Assembly (NCBI RefSeq): GCF_012273015.1 | Contig: NZ_CP050954.1 | Coordinates: 2,108,001 to 2,172,000 of the forward strand | Origin: Hymenobacter sp. BT18 | Lineage (GTDB): Bacteria; Bacteroidota; Bacteroidia; Cytophagales; Hymenobacteraceae | Length of the DNA: 64,000 nucleotides | Direction: 5' to 3' | Shown here: in pieces, positions 18,078-27,659 of the stretch | How positions within the stretch are numbered: position 1 is the first letter of the stretch | Layout of the letters: every line of letters begins with the position of its first letter | The notes under the pieces: generated by a model | What the model saw: only the letters and a program-made list of their open reading frames with translations | Database searches by the model: none | Told to the model about the DNA's origin: nothing | Translations under genes and position numbers: made by a program

Positions 18078-18488
18078 ATGGGCCGCATTCTTGCTATTGA
18101 TTACGGCCACAAGCGGGTAGGTCTGGCCGTGACGGACCCGCTGCAGATCATAGCCACGCCCCTGGAAACCGTGCACAGCCAGGATTTGCTAGCCTACGTG
18201 AAGGCGTATCACCAGCGCGAACCGCTGGCGGCGCTGGTGGTAGGCATGCCCCGCACCCTCAGCAACGAGGCCACCGATGCTACCAGCGCCGCCGTAGGCC
18301 TGGTGCGCACGCTCCGCCGCGAGCTGCCGGAAGTGCCGGTGCACGAAATCGACGAGCGGTTTACGTCCCGTATGGCCCACGCCGCCATGCTGGCCGGGGG
18401 CCTCTCCAAGAAAGACCGGCGCGACAAAGCCACCGTCGACCGGGTGTCGGCCACGCTCATTTTGCAATCTTTTCTGAATTCCCGATGA
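18078..18488 (+). CDS. ruvX: RuvX/YqgF-family Holliday junction resolvase-like nuclease
   Basis: 136 residues from ATG 18078 (MGRILAIDYG). RNase H-like fold with the acidic active-site motifs AIDYGHKRVGLAVTD at the N terminus, VVGMPRTL in the middle, DERFTS, and KATVDRVSATLILQSFL at the end. The family (RuvX/YqgF) acts in pre-16S rRNA 5' maturation and has been proposed as a junction resolvase. The stop overlaps the def start by 4 bp (ATGA), so the two are translationally coupled. Confidence 0.92.
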   Translation: MGRILAIDYGHKRVGLAVTDPLQIIATPLETVHSQDLLAYVKAYHQREPLAALVVGMPRTLSNEATDATSAAVGLVRTLRRELPEVPVHEIDERFTSRMAHAAMLAGGLSKKDRRDKATVDRVSATLILQSFLNSR

Positions 18489-19084
18489 TTTACCCCATTG
18501 TAGCCTTTGGCGACCCGGTGCTCAAAGCCCGCGCCAAGGATATTCCCGCCGACTTTTCACCGGAAGAGCTGAAAAAGCTGATTGGCGACATGTACGACAC
18601 CATGTACTACGCCCACGGCGTAGGCTTGGCTGCCCCCCAGATTGGCCGGAGCGTGCGCCTGTTCGTTATCGACTCGGCCCCCATGGTGGACGATGAGGAC
18701 GAAGAAACCGGGGAGATAAAGCCCGGAGCCGAAACGGGTATTAAGCGGGCCTTCATCAACCCACAGATGGTAAGCGAAACCGGCGAGGAATGGGGCTTCG
18801 AGGAAGGCTGCCTGAGCATTCCGGGCGTGCGCGAGATGGTGTACCGCCACCCCACCATTGTGCTGCGCTACGAAGACGAAAACCGCCAGCAGCACGAGGA
18901 GACCTTCACGGGCATGACGGCCCGCGTAATTCAGCACGAGTACGACCACTTGGAAGGCGTGCTGTTTACGGACTACGTGTCGGGCCTGAAAAAGCAGCTG
19001 CTCAAGGGCAAGCTGGCTCGCATCAGCAAAGGCGACGTGAAGGCCGACTACCGCATGAAGTTTGCCGGCCAGAGCGGGCGGTAA
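18485..19084 (+). CDS. def: peptide deformylase
   Basis: 199 residues, cytoplasmic metalloenzyme that removes the formyl group from new proteins. All three family motifs are present: GVGLAAPQIG (motif 1), EEGCLSIPG (motif 2, metal Cys) and QHEYDHLEG (motif 3, two metal His and the catalytic Glu). A short acidic insert after motif 1 (VDDEDEETGEIKPGAETG) is common in Bacteroidota. Coupled to ruvX by a 4-bp overlap; a terminator follows at 19113. Confidence 0.96.
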   Translation: MIYPIVAFGDPVLKARAKDIPADFSPEELKKLIGDMYDTMYYAHGVGLAAPQIGRSVRLFVIDSAPMVDDEDEETGEIKPGAETGIKRAFINPQMVSETGEEWGFEEGCLSIPGVREMVYRHPTIVLRYEDENRQQHEETFTGMTARVIQHEYDHLEGVLFTDYVSGLKKQLLKGKLARISKGDVKADYRMKFAGQSGR

Positions 19085-19112
19085 CGCGCTTCTTTCTCGC
19101 ACTATGGCTATC

Positions 19113-19153
19113 CAGCCCGGCTACCTGTGATGCAGGCGGCCGGGCTGTTTTTT
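19113..19153 (+). terminator. intrinsic terminator after def
   Basis: CAGCCCGGC (19113-19121) and GCCGGGCTG (19139-19147) pair perfectly, followed by TTTTTT. Confidence 0.9.
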
Positions 19154-19275
19154 GGGCCGCGGTTGACTGAATGAACCGGCGCGGGGCTCATTAGTCCGCG
19201 AGCCGGACAATGGCTATTTGGTGGTCCCGAAAAGCCTGGTTATCTTTCTTCTACCTGTATCTGACTAGTTGCTCT

Positions 19276-20250
19276 ATGACTCGTATAGCGGCCGTTTTCC
19301 TTGCGCTTGTATTAGCCCTATGGCCGCAACGGCCGCAGGCGTGGGGATTTTTCGGGCACCGCACCATCAACCGGCTAGCCGTATACACGCTGCCGCCCGA
19401 GCTGCTGAGCTTCTATAAGAGCAACATCGACTACCTCACCGAAAACGCCACCCGCCCCGACTCGCGCCGCTCCGTGGTGCCCGAGGAAGCCCCGCGCCAC
19501 TACATCGACCTGGATGTGTACGGGGACAGCGCGGCCTATAAGCTCCCGCGCAACTACGCCGATGCCGTGGCCCGCTACAGCCTCGATACGCTCCAGCGCC
19601 ACGGCATTGTGCCCTGGCACGTGGTGGTGATGAAGAACCGCCTCACCGAAGCGTTCCGCAGCCGCAATGCCGACCGGATTCTGAGCGTATCGGCGGACCT
19701 GGGGCACTACGTGGCCGACGCCTGCGTGCCGCTACACACCACCCACAACTACAACGGGCAGCTTACCGGGCAGCGCGGTATACACGGCCTCTGGGAAAGC
19801 CGCCTGCCGGAGCTGCTGGCTGGGGGCTACGACTTTTTCACCGGGCCCGCGCCGTACATCGAACGTCCAACAGCTACCATCTGGGCCACCGTCACGCGCT
19901 CCAGCAACGCCGTCGACTCAGTGCTGCGGTTTGAGAAAGAGCTGACGGCCAAGTTCCCCGACGACAAAAAGTACACCTTCGAGCAGCGCGGCAACGCCAC
20001 GGTGCGCACTTACTCCCGTGAGTTCAGCCGGGAGTACCACCAGCGCCTGAATGGGCAGGTGGAGCGGCAGATGCGCTTGGCCGTGCGGCTGGTGGGCGCC
20101 TTCTGGTACACGGCCTGGGTAGATGCCGGCCAGCCCGACCTGCGCAACCTGCCCCGCGCTGTTTCGGCCGAAGAGCAGCAGCGCCTGGCCCGCGAAACCG
20201 AGCAGCTTCAGCAAGCTCCGGTTACCAATGCCCCCGGCCACACGGATTGA
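19276..20250 (+). CDS. exported zinc-dependent phospholipase C / S1-P1 nuclease-like protein
   Basis: 324 residues from ATG 19276 (MTRIAAVFLALVLAL), the start that begins a signal peptide predicted to be cut just before WGFFGH. In S1/P1 nucleases and related phospholipases C the mature N-terminal Trp and the His six residues in are zinc ligands, exactly as here. Further ligands appear as HYIDLD, LGHYVADACVPLH (His and Asp four apart, then His) and GIHGLWE (His, with Glu where P1 nuclease has Asp). The substrate, phospholipid or nucleic acid, cannot be decided. A TTTG at 19217 and TATCTTTC at 19241 could be its promoter. Confidence 0.8.
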   Translation: MTRIAAVFLALVLALWPQRPQAWGFFGHRTINRLAVYTLPPELLSFYKSNIDYLTENATRPDSRRSVVPEEAPRHYIDLDVYGDSAAYKLPRNYADAVARYSLDTLQRHGIVPWHVVVMKNRLTEAFRSRNADRILSVSADLGHYVADACVPLHTTHNYNGQLTGQRGIHGLWESRLPELLAGGYDFFTGPAPYIERPTATIWATVTRSSNAVDSVLRFEKELTAKFPDDKKYTFEQRGNATVRTYSREFSREYHQRLNGQVERQMRLAVRLVGAFWYTAWVDAGQPDLRNLPRAVSAEEQQRLARETEQLQQAPVTNAPGHTD

Positions 20251-20344
20251 GCGGCCACAATCGTGAGTTGACGTACACTATGCGCAATTTGCGCCAACAG
20301 GCGGGGTTAGCGCCAGTACACCATTCAACTTACGATGTCACCTT

Positions 20345-20716
20345 ATGAAAAGCTTGCTTACGTTAGCGCTGCTCACGGTATCCAACCTGTTTATGACGTT
20401 TGCCTGGTACGGGCACCTGCAGTTCAAGAAGCTCCCGTGGTTTAGCAAGCTGGGCATTGTGGGCATCGTGCTGGTAAGTTGGGGGCTGGCGTTTTTCGAG
20501 TACGTGTTTCAGGTGCCGGCTAACCGCATCGGCTTCGAGGAGAATGGCGGCCCTTTCAGCTTATTTCAGCTCAAAGTCATTCAGGAAGTCATCTCCCTCA
20601 CCGTGTTTACGCTGTGCGCCGTGTACGTCTTCAAAACCGATAAACTGGGCTGGAATCACGTGTTGGGCTTTGGGTTGCTGGTGGCCGCCGTGTATGTTAT
20701 TTTCCGGAAGTGGTAA
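20345..20716 (+). CDS. DMT family small membrane protein (DUF486)
   Basis: 123 residues with four membrane segments. Family signatures are the N-terminal FMTFAWYGHLQFK, then FEYVFQVPANRIGF, FSLFQLKVIQEVI and a final VYVIFRKW. The DUF486 family is a four-helix relative of small multidrug-resistance transporters; substrate unknown. It lies between two exported enzymes with no sign of coupling. Confidence 0.88.
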   Translation: MKSLLTLALLTVSNLFMTFAWYGHLQFKKLPWFSKLGIVGIVLVSWGLAFFEYVFQVPANRIGFEENGGPFSLFQLKVIQEVISLTVFTLCAVYVFKTDKLGWNHVLGFGLLVAAVYVIFRKW

Positions 20717-20796
20717 GCTCCTCCGTAGGCTACAACTTCGCCTTCTGGTATGCGTAGGAAGCGGGCCACCTTATCCCGGCTGCTCCTTCCCTGTCT

Positions 20797-23133
20797 ATGC
20801 AACGAAAACTCTACTCCTGGCTGAGCGGCTTGCTGCTGCTGCTTAGCATTTCTACTTCCCAGGCCCAGAAAGTGGGGCTGGTACTGAGTGGCGGCGGCGC
20901 CAAAGGCCTGGCCCACGTGGGCGTGCTGAAGGTGCTGGAGAAAAACCGCATCCCCATCGACTACATTGTGGGCACCAGCATGGGCGCCATTGTGGGGGCT
21001 ATGTACTCGGCAGGCTACTCGCCCGAGGAAATTGAGAAGATTGTGCTGAGTCAGGCGTTTCAGGACTGGGTGGCCAACCGCCCGCTCACGGGCAAGGTCT
21101 ACAACTACTTTGAAACCGACGCCGACCCGGCCGCCCTGCACCTGGGTCTGGCCATCGACAGCAAATTCAAGACGCGCATCACGCCCCGGCTCATCAACGA
21201 CGCCACGCTGAATTACCAGCTGGCCACCATGCTGGCGCCCGCCGGGGCCATTTCCGACTATAACTTCGACCAGCTGCTGGTGCCGTACCGGGCAGTGGCC
21301 TCCGAGGTATTCACGCGCAAGCGGGTAGTGCAGCGTAGTGGTTCCCTGGCCGATGCCGTGCGCAACTCCATGGCCTTTCCGCTGGCATTCCGCCCCATTC
21401 GGCAAACCGACGGGCGCTACCTCTTCGACGGGGCCGTGGTTGACAACTTTCCCACGGGCGTGATGAACGAAGAGTTCAAGCCCGATATCATGATTGGGGT
21501 AAACGTGGGCGACGTGGCTTACAAGCAGTATCCCAAGGACAAGGACGACCAACTGCTGACCGGCACCCTCATTTTTCTGGGCTCCAACGTAGCCGATACG
21601 CTGTCGGTGGGCCGCAACGGCATTTTCATCCAGCCCGATCTGGAGGGCTATGGCGCAGGCGACTTTAACCGCGCGAAGAAGCTGGTAAACCTGGGCGAAA
21701 CCGCCGCCGAGGCCAAGCTGGCGCTGATGCTGCGCCGGATTCCGCGCCGGGAAGATACCCTGGCCCTGCAGCAGCGGCGTCGCGCCTTTCAGGAGCAGGC
21801 CCCACGTCCCGATTTCAAGCAGATCAACGTGCAGGGCCTGCCGGCCGAGCAGCAGGAGTTTGTGCGGCGCTTTTTCCGGCGCACCGGCAGCAGCTACACG
21901 CCTTCTGATATTGAGGAAGGGTATTTCACACTGGTAGACAACGACTTCTTCTCCAATGTATACCCGCGCGTGATGTACGATAAGGAGAAGAAAGGCTACG
22001 TGCTGAGCGTGGATGCCCGCCAGGCCAACAACCTCACCGCCGACCTGGGCGTGCTCCTTTCCACGCGCTCCATGAGCAACTTTTACCTGGGCGGCTCTTT
22101 CCGCTACCTCAACCGCTACCTCTACACCGTGCAGGCCAACGCCACGGTGGGGCGTTTCTACAACGGGGCCCACGCCGCGTTCCGCATCAGCGTGCCGGGC
22201 CGGTTCCCGCTGTACATCCAACCTCAGATTACTTTCAACAACTTCAACTACCAGGACACGGGCGGCCTGCTGGGTACCAACACCGAAACCACCCAGATTC
22301 AGCAGCGCGACCTGGTTACCAACATCCAGATTGGCATCAGCCCCAACTACCGCAGCCGCTATATTATCACGGGCGGGGCATTTACCAACCGCGACCGGTT
22401 CGCCAATACCGACCAGCTCAGCTCCGATGCCAGCCTCGACCAAAGCAGCCTGAGCGGCTTCACGGCGGCGCTGCGCTTCGAGCGCAACTCCCAGAACCGG
22501 CGACAGTACGCTACCCTGGGCCGCCGCGTGGAGTTTGGCTTTCGGGGAGTGTCGGCGGTAGAAAACTACGACCCCGGTACTACTGCCTTGGATATTCCGG
22601 GCCGGAAGAAAAACCACCAATGGGTGCGGGCCAGCGCCTTTATTGAGCAGTTTTTCTCCCTGAACAAGGTCGACAGCGTGGGGGTACGCACCAAATCGTG
22701 GGGGTTCACCACTGATCTGGTGGCTACTACCCAGGGAAAGTTTGCTACCTACCGCTCCTCTCTCACAGCTTCCCCGGCCTTCCTGCCCCTCCCCGACTCT
22801 CGCACTTTATTCCTCGACCGGTACCGGGGCACGGCCTACGCCGCCGCTGGCCTGCACTATGTACAGGCCCTGCTTGGGCCCATCGAGTGGCGCACCTCGG
22901 TGTACGCGCACGTGCTGGTGCGCCCCTGGGAAAGAGCAGCGAGTAACCCGCTGCTGGCCAACCGCAAACAAGCCATCAGCCGCCCCTACCTTACGGCCAT
23001 GACGGGCTTCACCTACGAAACCCCCGTGGGGCCGGCTTCCCTGCAGTTCATCACGTATGATGAGCGGGAGCACCGCTTTGGGGTATTTGCCCACATCGGC
23101 TACGTGTTGTTCCGCGACCGGTCGTTGGATTAA
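20797..23133 (+). CDS. patatin-like phospholipase with POTRA and outer-membrane barrel (type Vd-like)
   Basis: 778 residues with a signal peptide (ends STSQAQ). The patatin domain (about 25-330) has the oxyanion loop SGGGAKG, the nucleophile elbow GTSMG and the second catalytic residue in DGAVVDN. It is followed by a POTRA-like segment (about 345-410, [20 protein letters not shown]) and a D15/BamA-type beta-barrel ending [14 protein letters not shown]. This is the layout of type Vd autotransporters, in which the barrel anchors or exposes a phospholipase A1-like domain; cleavage or release cannot be judged. The stop codon abuts the heptad repeat at 23132-23200. Confidence 0.9.
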   Translation: MQRKLYSWLSGLLLLLSISTSQAQKVGLVLSGGGAKGLAHVGVLKVLEKNRIPIDYIVGTSMGAIVGAMYSAGYSPEEIEKIVLSQAFQDWVANRPLTGKVYNYFETDADPAALHLGLAIDSKFKTRITPRLINDATLNYQLATMLAPAGAISDYNFDQLLVPYRAVASEVFTRKRVVQRSGSLADAVRNSMAFPLAFRPIRQTDGRYLFDGAVVDNFPTGVMNEEFKPDIMIGVNVGDVAYKQYPKDKDDQLLTGTLIFLGSNVADTLSVGRNGIFIQPDLEGYGAGDFNRAKKLVNLGETAAEAKLALMLRRIPRREDTLALQQRRRAFQEQAPRPDFKQINVQGLPAEQQEFVRRFFRRTGSSYTPSDIEEGYFTLVDNDFFSNVYPRVMYDKEKKGYVLSVDARQANNLTADLGVLLSTRSMSNFYLGGSFRYLNRYLYTVQANATVGRFYNGAHAAFRISVPGRFPLYIQPQITFNNFNYQDTGGLLGTNTETTQIQQRDLVTNIQIGISPNYRSRYIITGGAFTNRDRFANTDQLSSDASLDQSSLSGFTAALRFERNSQNRRQYATLGRRVEFGFRGVSAVENYDPGTTALDIPGRKKNHQWVRASAFIEQFFSLNKVDSVGVRTKSWGFTTDLVATTQGKFATYRSSLTASPAFLPLPDSRTLFLDRYRGTAYAAAGLHYVQALLGPIEWRTSVYAHVLVRPWERAASNPLLANRKQAISRPYLTAMTGFTYETPVGPASLQFITYDEREHRFGVFAHIGYVLFRDRSLD

Positions 23134-23200
23134 GTTGCTGGTTTCTGGTTGCTGGTTTCTGGTTCCTAGTTATAAGCCAGCAACTAGCAACCAGAAACTT
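23132..23200. repeat. heptad-periodic inverted repeat filling the patatin-aquaporin gap
   Basis: Directly after the patatin stop codon the plus strand reads in 7-nt steps: GTTGCTG at 23134, GTTTCTG at 23141, the same two again, then GTTCCTA at 23162; the right part is the same pattern on the other strand. Arms 23132-23158 and 23174-23200 match at 23 of 27 positions. It fills the gap between convergent stop codons and may act as a two-way terminator. Units fit G-Y-T-N-N-Y-R. Confidence 0.85.
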
Positions 23201-23202
23201 CA

Positions 23203-24030
23203 TTACCGCGTGGGGTACAGGGGAGGCTCCTCGCCGGTAGCATGCGGGGAGGCCGGGCTGGGACCGCAGCCTGCCAGCACGGCGCATTCCAGGTCTTCGC
23301 CGTGGTAGAAATACCGGAACAACACCGTAGCCAGCCACATGGCCAGCGGGGGCGCCACCCAGTAAAGCCACAATCCGTGGTAGCGCCCGGCCGCTAAGGC
23401 GGTGCCCAAGGAGCGGGCGGGGTTCAGGCTCATGCCCGAGAGAGGCGTCTCAAAGACGATGTACAAGGCTAATAATGCTCCCAGTATGCAGCCCGTGTAC
23501 TGCTTAAGCTTACGCGAGTGCAGCAACAGCAGCAGAACCAGCATCAGGAGAAACGATATGCCGAACTCCGCGACGAAAGCCACCAGGGTGCCATATGGCC
23601 CAGGCCGGGGCTCCGTCACGGTGAACTTCACGGCAGGGTGCGCATACCAGTCGCCAAACACCAGGCGCAACAGGAATGCTGCCGTGCTAGCTCCAAGCAC
23701 CTGCGCCAGCACGTACCACACGGCATCGGGGGTACGCAGCTTGCCCAGTTGCCAGAACGCCAGCGTAACGGCGGGGTTGATGTGGGCACCGGAGCGTTTC
23801 CCCCAGGGACTGTACACAATAGCCGTGATGACCAGGCCCATTCCCAGCCCCATAAGCACACGGCGGCCCAGTTTCGCGCTCGGTAGCCACGGGGCAAGCG
23901 GCGAGGCCGGATGTTCCAGCAACATGGTGAGCAGGCCGGCACACGTCACAAAAAACGCCAGGCCCGCGGCTTCAGCCAGGTAGTGCGGCCAATGGCGACG
24001 GAAAGCAGCGCGCAGAGCGGCAAAAGACAT
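23203..24030 (-). CDS. aquaporin (MIP family channel)
   Basis: 275 residues with six membrane segments and both half-helix motifs: HINPAVTLAFW (first NPA, about 83-93) and SLNPARSLGTA (second NPA followed by the filter Arg, about 202-212). This predicts passive transport of water or a small neutral solute in the inner membrane; water versus glycerol cannot be decided by eye. A C-terminal tail of about 35 residues (after FRYFYHGEDLE) is longer than usual. It lies 92 bp downstream of the pullulanase gene on the same strand, so cotranscription is possible. Confidence 0.9.
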   Translation of the reverse strand: MSFAALRAAFRRHWPHYLAEAAGLAFFVTCAGLLTMLLEHPASPLAPWLPSAKLGRRVLMGLGMGLVITAIVYSPWGKRSGAHINPAVTLAFWQLGKLRTPDAVWYVLAQVLGASTAAFLLRLVFGDWYAHPAVKFTVTEPRPGPYGTLVAFVAEFGISFLLMLVLLLLLHSRKLKQYTGCILGALLALYIVFETPLSGMSLNPARSLGTALAAGRYHGLWLYWVAPPLAMWLATVLFRYFYHGEDLECAVLAGCGPSPASPHATGEEPPLYPTR

Positions 24031-24122
24031 GGCAACAGGTTCAGGACAACGCTTGCCTGATAAAACGGCCTCCGCCCGGCTCGGTTGCTATGGTTCAGCT
24101 CCCAGGCACGGCACGAGGTGGG

Positions 24123-26132
24123 TTAGGGCTGCACCAGCAGCATGGCCGAGGAGGCCGGTACTTCCACGCTCAGCGTGGCTCCGGTTCCTTCCAGCTTCCT
24201 GATGCCCTGCGGGTTTATCTGGTCGCCGGCCAATACCACGGAGTAGCGGCCGCCAGGCACCGTCAAGGTAGCTGGTTGCCGGTTGCCATTGAAGAGCACT
24301 ACAATGGTTCCCCACTCGTCGCCGCCGGCGTGGTTGAGCAGGCGGTAGCCAATGGTCGTAGCCGGCTGATCAGGTAAGAACTCCAGGTGCTGCTGTACCA
24401 GTTCCCGCGTAGGCAGTCGGAAGGCAGGGTGGGCGCGGCGCAGGGCAATCAGCTGACGGTAGAACTCAAACACGCGCGGGTATTGCGCTTTGCGCGCCCA
24501 ATCGAGCTGATTGACGTTGTCGGGCAGATTGTAGGAATTGTGGGAGCCACCTTTGGTGCGCAAGAACTCGTCGCCGATGGGCAGGAACGGCACCCCCTGC
24601 GAGGTGAACACAATGGTATTGCTGAGCAGGTCCATGCGGATAAGCTCCTCCTCGGTAGCGCCCGGGTTGGCTACCGTGAGCTTGTCCCAGAGCACCCGGT
24701 CGTCGTGGCAGGCTACGTAGTTGATGGCCTGCGCGGGTGTATTAGCCCAGGGTGCTTTCGAGTAGTTTACTTTGGTATAGTCGAGCTGGGGGTGCTGGGT
24801 AGCCGCCACAATACCAAACTTCACGCTTTCCTCCAGGCCAGGCTGGCCGCTGGCAAAGCCGGGCTCGGCCTGCCGGGCAAAATGGCCCTTTACCCCGTCA
24901 CGCAGCTCGTCGCCAAACGCGGCAATACGGTCCAGCTTCAATACGTTGGCTTTCAGGGCCCGCTCCGCCTCGGGCAAGGGACTGGCGCCGGCCGTCCACC
25001 CTTCGCCGTACACGAAAATAGAATGGTCTATCTGGTCGAGGGCCACGCGCACAGCCCGCATGGTACGGATATCCAGAATGCCCATCAAGTCAAAGCGGAA
25101 CCCATCCACGTGGTATTCCCGCGCCCAGTACGCCACCGACTCTGTAATGAGTTTGCGCACCATGGGCCGCTCAGAGGCTACCTCGTTGCCGCAGGCCGCG
25201 GCATCGGAAAGGGAACCATCGGCGTTGTGGCGGTAGTAGTAGCCGGGCACCAGCTGCTCAAAGGAGCTGCGGGCCGCATTGGCGGTGTGGTTGTACACCA
25301 CGTCCAGCACCAGCCGTAGGCCGCGGCGGTGCAGCTTCTGCACCATCTGCTTCATCTCCAGGATGCGGGCTGCCGGGTCGGTGGGGTCGGAGGAATAAGA
25401 GCCTTCGGGCACGGTATAGTGCAGCGGGTCATAGCCCCAGTTGTAGCGGTTTTCCTGAAGCCGACTTTCATCCACGGAGGCGAAGTCGTTGGTGGGCAGC
25501 AGGTGGAGGTGGGTGATGCCCAGCTCGGAAAGGTGGTCGAGGCCGGTTTTCACGCCACCGGGGCCGCGCGTGCCCAACTCAGCCAAGCCCAAGAACTTGC
25601 CTTTCTGCTGGATTCCCGACTGCGGCTGCATGGATAGGTCGCGCACGTGCAATTCGCCAATCACAATGTCGGTAGCCTGCCGCAAGCGGGGGCGCCGGTC
25701 GTCGTCCCACTCCGTAGGGCTCACCATGGCTGGGTCGAGCAGGGCGCCTCTCTCCCCATTCACGCCCACGGCGTGCACGTAGGGGTCGGGCACCTCAGCC
25801 AGCTGCTTGCCTTTAATGGTGGCCTGCACTACGTAGAAACGGCCCGGCGGCTGGGCCGGTAGCGTATACACCCAGGTACCACCCGTCGATTTCTGCATGG
25901 CGTACTCGGCTACTGGCGTGCCACCCGTGCCTTCGGTGTAGAGCTTGAGCTGCAGCTTCTCGGCCGTAGGAGCCCACACCCGCAGCCTCGCCTGCCCGCG
26001 CACGAAGGTCAACCCCAGGTCGGGTCCGTCGTAGGTGGGCAGATCTGAATAGATATCGGTGAGGCGAGCGGTACGGCAGGTCGTGAGCATGCCTAGAGAC
26101 AACAGGAGTAGGCAAATCGAGCGTAACTTCAT
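24123..26132 (-). CDS. pulA: type I pullulanase-like GH13 lipoprotein
   Basis: 669 residues from ATG 26132 (MKLRSICLLLLSLGMLTTC); a TTG three codons upstream is also in frame. Lipoprotein signal with Cys19. An N-terminal CBM48-like domain (about 45-150) precedes a GH13 barrel with ENRYNWGYDPLHYTVPEGSY (the pullulanase YNWGYDP signature), LDVVYNHT, HVDGFRFDLMG (nucleophile Asp), VYGEGW (acid/base Glu) and ACHDDRVLWD. Predicted to cut alpha-1,6 branches of pullulan, starch or glycogen. Lipidation suggests membrane location. No SusC/SusD pair is adjacent. Confidence 0.9.
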   Translation of the reverse strand: MKLRSICLLLLSLGMLTTCRTARLTDIYSDLPTYDGPDLGLTFVRGQARLRVWAPTAEKLQLKLYTEGTGGTPVAEYAMQKSTGGTWVYTLPAQPPGRFYVVQATIKGKQLAEVPDPYVHAVGVNGERGALLDPAMVSPTEWDDDRRPRLRQATDIVIGELHVRDLSMQPQSGIQQKGKFLGLAELGTRGPGGVKTGLDHLSELGITHLHLLPTNDFASVDESRLQENRYNWGYDPLHYTVPEGSYSSDPTDPAARILEMKQMVQKLHRRGLRLVLDVVYNHTANAARSSFEQLVPGYYYRHNADGSLSDAAACGNEVASERPMVRKLITESVAYWAREYHVDGFRFDLMGILDIRTMRAVRVALDQIDHSIFVYGEGWTAGASPLPEAERALKANVLKLDRIAAFGDELRDGVKGHFARQAEPGFASGQPGLEESVKFGIVAATQHPQLDYTKVNYSKAPWANTPAQAINYVACHDDRVLWDKLTVANPGATEEELIRMDLLSNTIVFTSQGVPFLPIGDEFLRTKGGSHNSYNLPDNVNQLDWARKAQYPRVFEFYRQLIALRRAHPAFRLPTRELVQQHLEFLPDQPATTIGYRLLNHAGGDEWGTIVVLFNGNRQPATLTVPGGRYSVVLAGDQINPQGIRKLEGTGATLSVEVPASSAMLLVQP

Positions 26133-26196
26133 AGCAAACAAAAAGTGGCTAACGAAGGTCGGCTTTTCACGCTGCTATTCCATACGTTGGCAGTAG

Positions 26197-26931
26197 CTAT
26201 TCCAGGCCCTGCGCAAACGCGCGCAGCAACCGGGCTACTTCCTCGGGAGCTTCGTAGGGCAGCAAATGCCCCGCCCCGCTGATAATCTCCAGATGAGTAC
26301 CCGCTGGCAGCAAGGGTAGCGTCTCCAACCCGTGCAACGACGGCGACATCACCGCGTCGGCATCACCCGCCACAATCGTACAGGGCACGTTGATAGACCA
26401 CAGCCGGTCGGCAATATTCTCGCGGCTCCCACGCAGCAGCCACGCCTCCCAGGCCTCCTGACTACTGCGGAGGTTGTCGGCTATTATTTGCTGCTGCCAG
26501 GCCTGGGGCAACGGGCGGGCGGTAATCTTGCGTAGCGTGTTTTCGGCGGCTGCCGGCTTGCCCCAGGCGCGCAGGCTGGCTTGCCTGTCCTCATCGGTCA
26601 TGGGCTCGGGCGTGGGTGGCGAAGGGCTGAGCAGCACCACCCCTGCCAACCCGGGAGGGCGCTGTGCGGCCAAAGCCAGAGCAATTTTCCCACCCATGCT
26701 ATGGCCCACCAGCACGTAGCGCCCCACAGGCTGCTGTCGGATAAATAGAGCTACCTCGTCGGCGTAGGCATCCACGGAGTAACCGGCGTGCGGAGCCGGG
26801 GCCGTGCCAAAGCCTCCAAGGTCAGGAGCAAAAAAGGCATACTCGGAGCCAAGGGCATCAGCAACCGGCTGAAAGGCATGACCGGCGCCCGCCCAGTAAT
26901 GCAGGCCGATAAAGGAGAGTGCGTGCGACAT
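26197..26931 (-). CDS. alpha/beta hydrolase
   Basis: 244 residues, cytoplasmic. The catalytic set is visible: VLVGHSMGGKIALAL (nucleophile Ser), VAGDADAVMSP (acid Asp) and SGAGHLLPYEAPEEVA (His). The N-terminal HYWAGAGHAFQPVADALG carries the oxyanion region. Similar to esterases and the MhpC/RutD group; substrate unknown. Its stop codon lies within GTTGGCA GTAGCTA on the plus strand, a possible weak trace of the heptad repeat seen elsewhere. Confidence 0.85.
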   Translation of the reverse strand: MSHALSFIGLHYWAGAGHAFQPVADALGSEYAFFAPDLGGFGTAPAPHAGYSVDAYADEVALFIRQQPVGRYVLVGHSMGGKIALALAAQRPPGLAGVVLLSPSPPTPEPMTDEDRQASLRAWGKPAAAENTLRKITARPLPQAWQQQIIADNLRSSQEAWEAWLLRGSRENIADRLWSINVPCTIVAGDADAVMSPSLHGLETLPLLPAGTHLEIISGAGHLLPYEAPEEVARLLRAFAQGLE

Positions 26932-27012
26932 AGCTGCCTTGTACGGCAGAAGCCCTCTACTTGGCCTCCTACCTTACCGGCAGGTCCGTTGCTAAGCCGC
27001 CTGAAACTTCAC

Positions 27013-27468
27013 TTACAGAGCATTTACCGCTTGCTGAGCCCGAAAAGTGCGCGTAAATCCATCAAATACGTCTTCGCGGAGCACCAGCTCACCGTCCGAT
27101 AGTTTCTCGATGATGTAGCGCATATCCGGCCGCGCGGCGCTGGGGTTGATGGTAATGATGTCGCGCTGATCGTGGTACAGCAGCGTGGTTTCGATGGCGC
27201 GAGCATAAGTAGTGCGCCGGGTTTCCTGGCCGTTTACGTACTCCACCAGGGTGCCATCGGCTTTGAACTGCAAGGTAAGCTGGTAGCCCGGGGCAGGTGT
27301 TTGACCCTGGCCGCTTAGTCCGCCTTCGTCGGCTACCCACACCCACTGCGTACGCAGGGCGGCGGGGTCTTCATCGACCACTACGGCTGGGGCGAGGTCG
27401 GTTTTCTGGCAGTTGGCAGTGAGCGTGAGAAGCAGGCCGAACGCGGCGGTGCGCCAAAAGGTGTACAT
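27013..27468 (-). CDS. hypothetical lipoprotein, lipocalin-like
   Basis: 151 residues from ATG 27468. Signal MYTFWRTAAFGLLLTLTANC with Cys20 for lipidation. The body (WVWVADEGGLSG, LTLQFKADGTLVEYVNG, TLLYHDQRDIITINP, YIIEKLSDGELVLREDVFDG) has the strand and turn rhythm of the small lipocalin-like lipoproteins common in Cytophagales, which detect no known ligand. No operon partner is evident. Confidence 0.65.
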   Translation of the reverse strand: MYTFWRTAAFGLLLTLTANCQKTDLAPAVVVDEDPAALRTQWVWVADEGGLSGQGQTPAPGYQLTLQFKADGTLVEYVNGQETRRTTYARAIETTLLYHDQRDIITINPSAARPDMRYIIEKLSDGELVLREDVFDGFTRTFRAQQAVNAL

Positions 27469-27604
27469 CGGGCAGGTAAGTTTGAGTTGGTAGAAAGGAC
27501 GGAAAGATGCGCTAACAGCAGCATCCGACTATAAGAGCATACGCAACGGCAGAGCGTTGCATGATCTGCCAAGGTTACGCGTTGCTCCGGCAACTTGATG
27601 ACAC

Positions 27605-27638
27605 AAAAAAGCCACCCGGCGTGTACCGGGTGGCTTTT
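27605..27638 (-). terminator. intrinsic terminator of the M16 pair
   Basis: AAAAGCCACCCGG and CCGGGTGGCTTTT arms around a 6-nt loop, with a T-run on the minus strand. It lies about 20 bp after the stop of the second M16 gene and could also work on the plus strand. Confidence 0.88.
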
Positions 27639-27659
27639 CATCAACAAATCAGCTATACG

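Noticed and set aside
20656-22620. A 654-codon open frame on the minus strand opposite the patatin gene
   Set aside because: Shadow of the GC-rich patatin gene: low-complexity Gly/Val/His/Ala-rich translation with no domain, while the plus strand has a full patatin-barrel protein.
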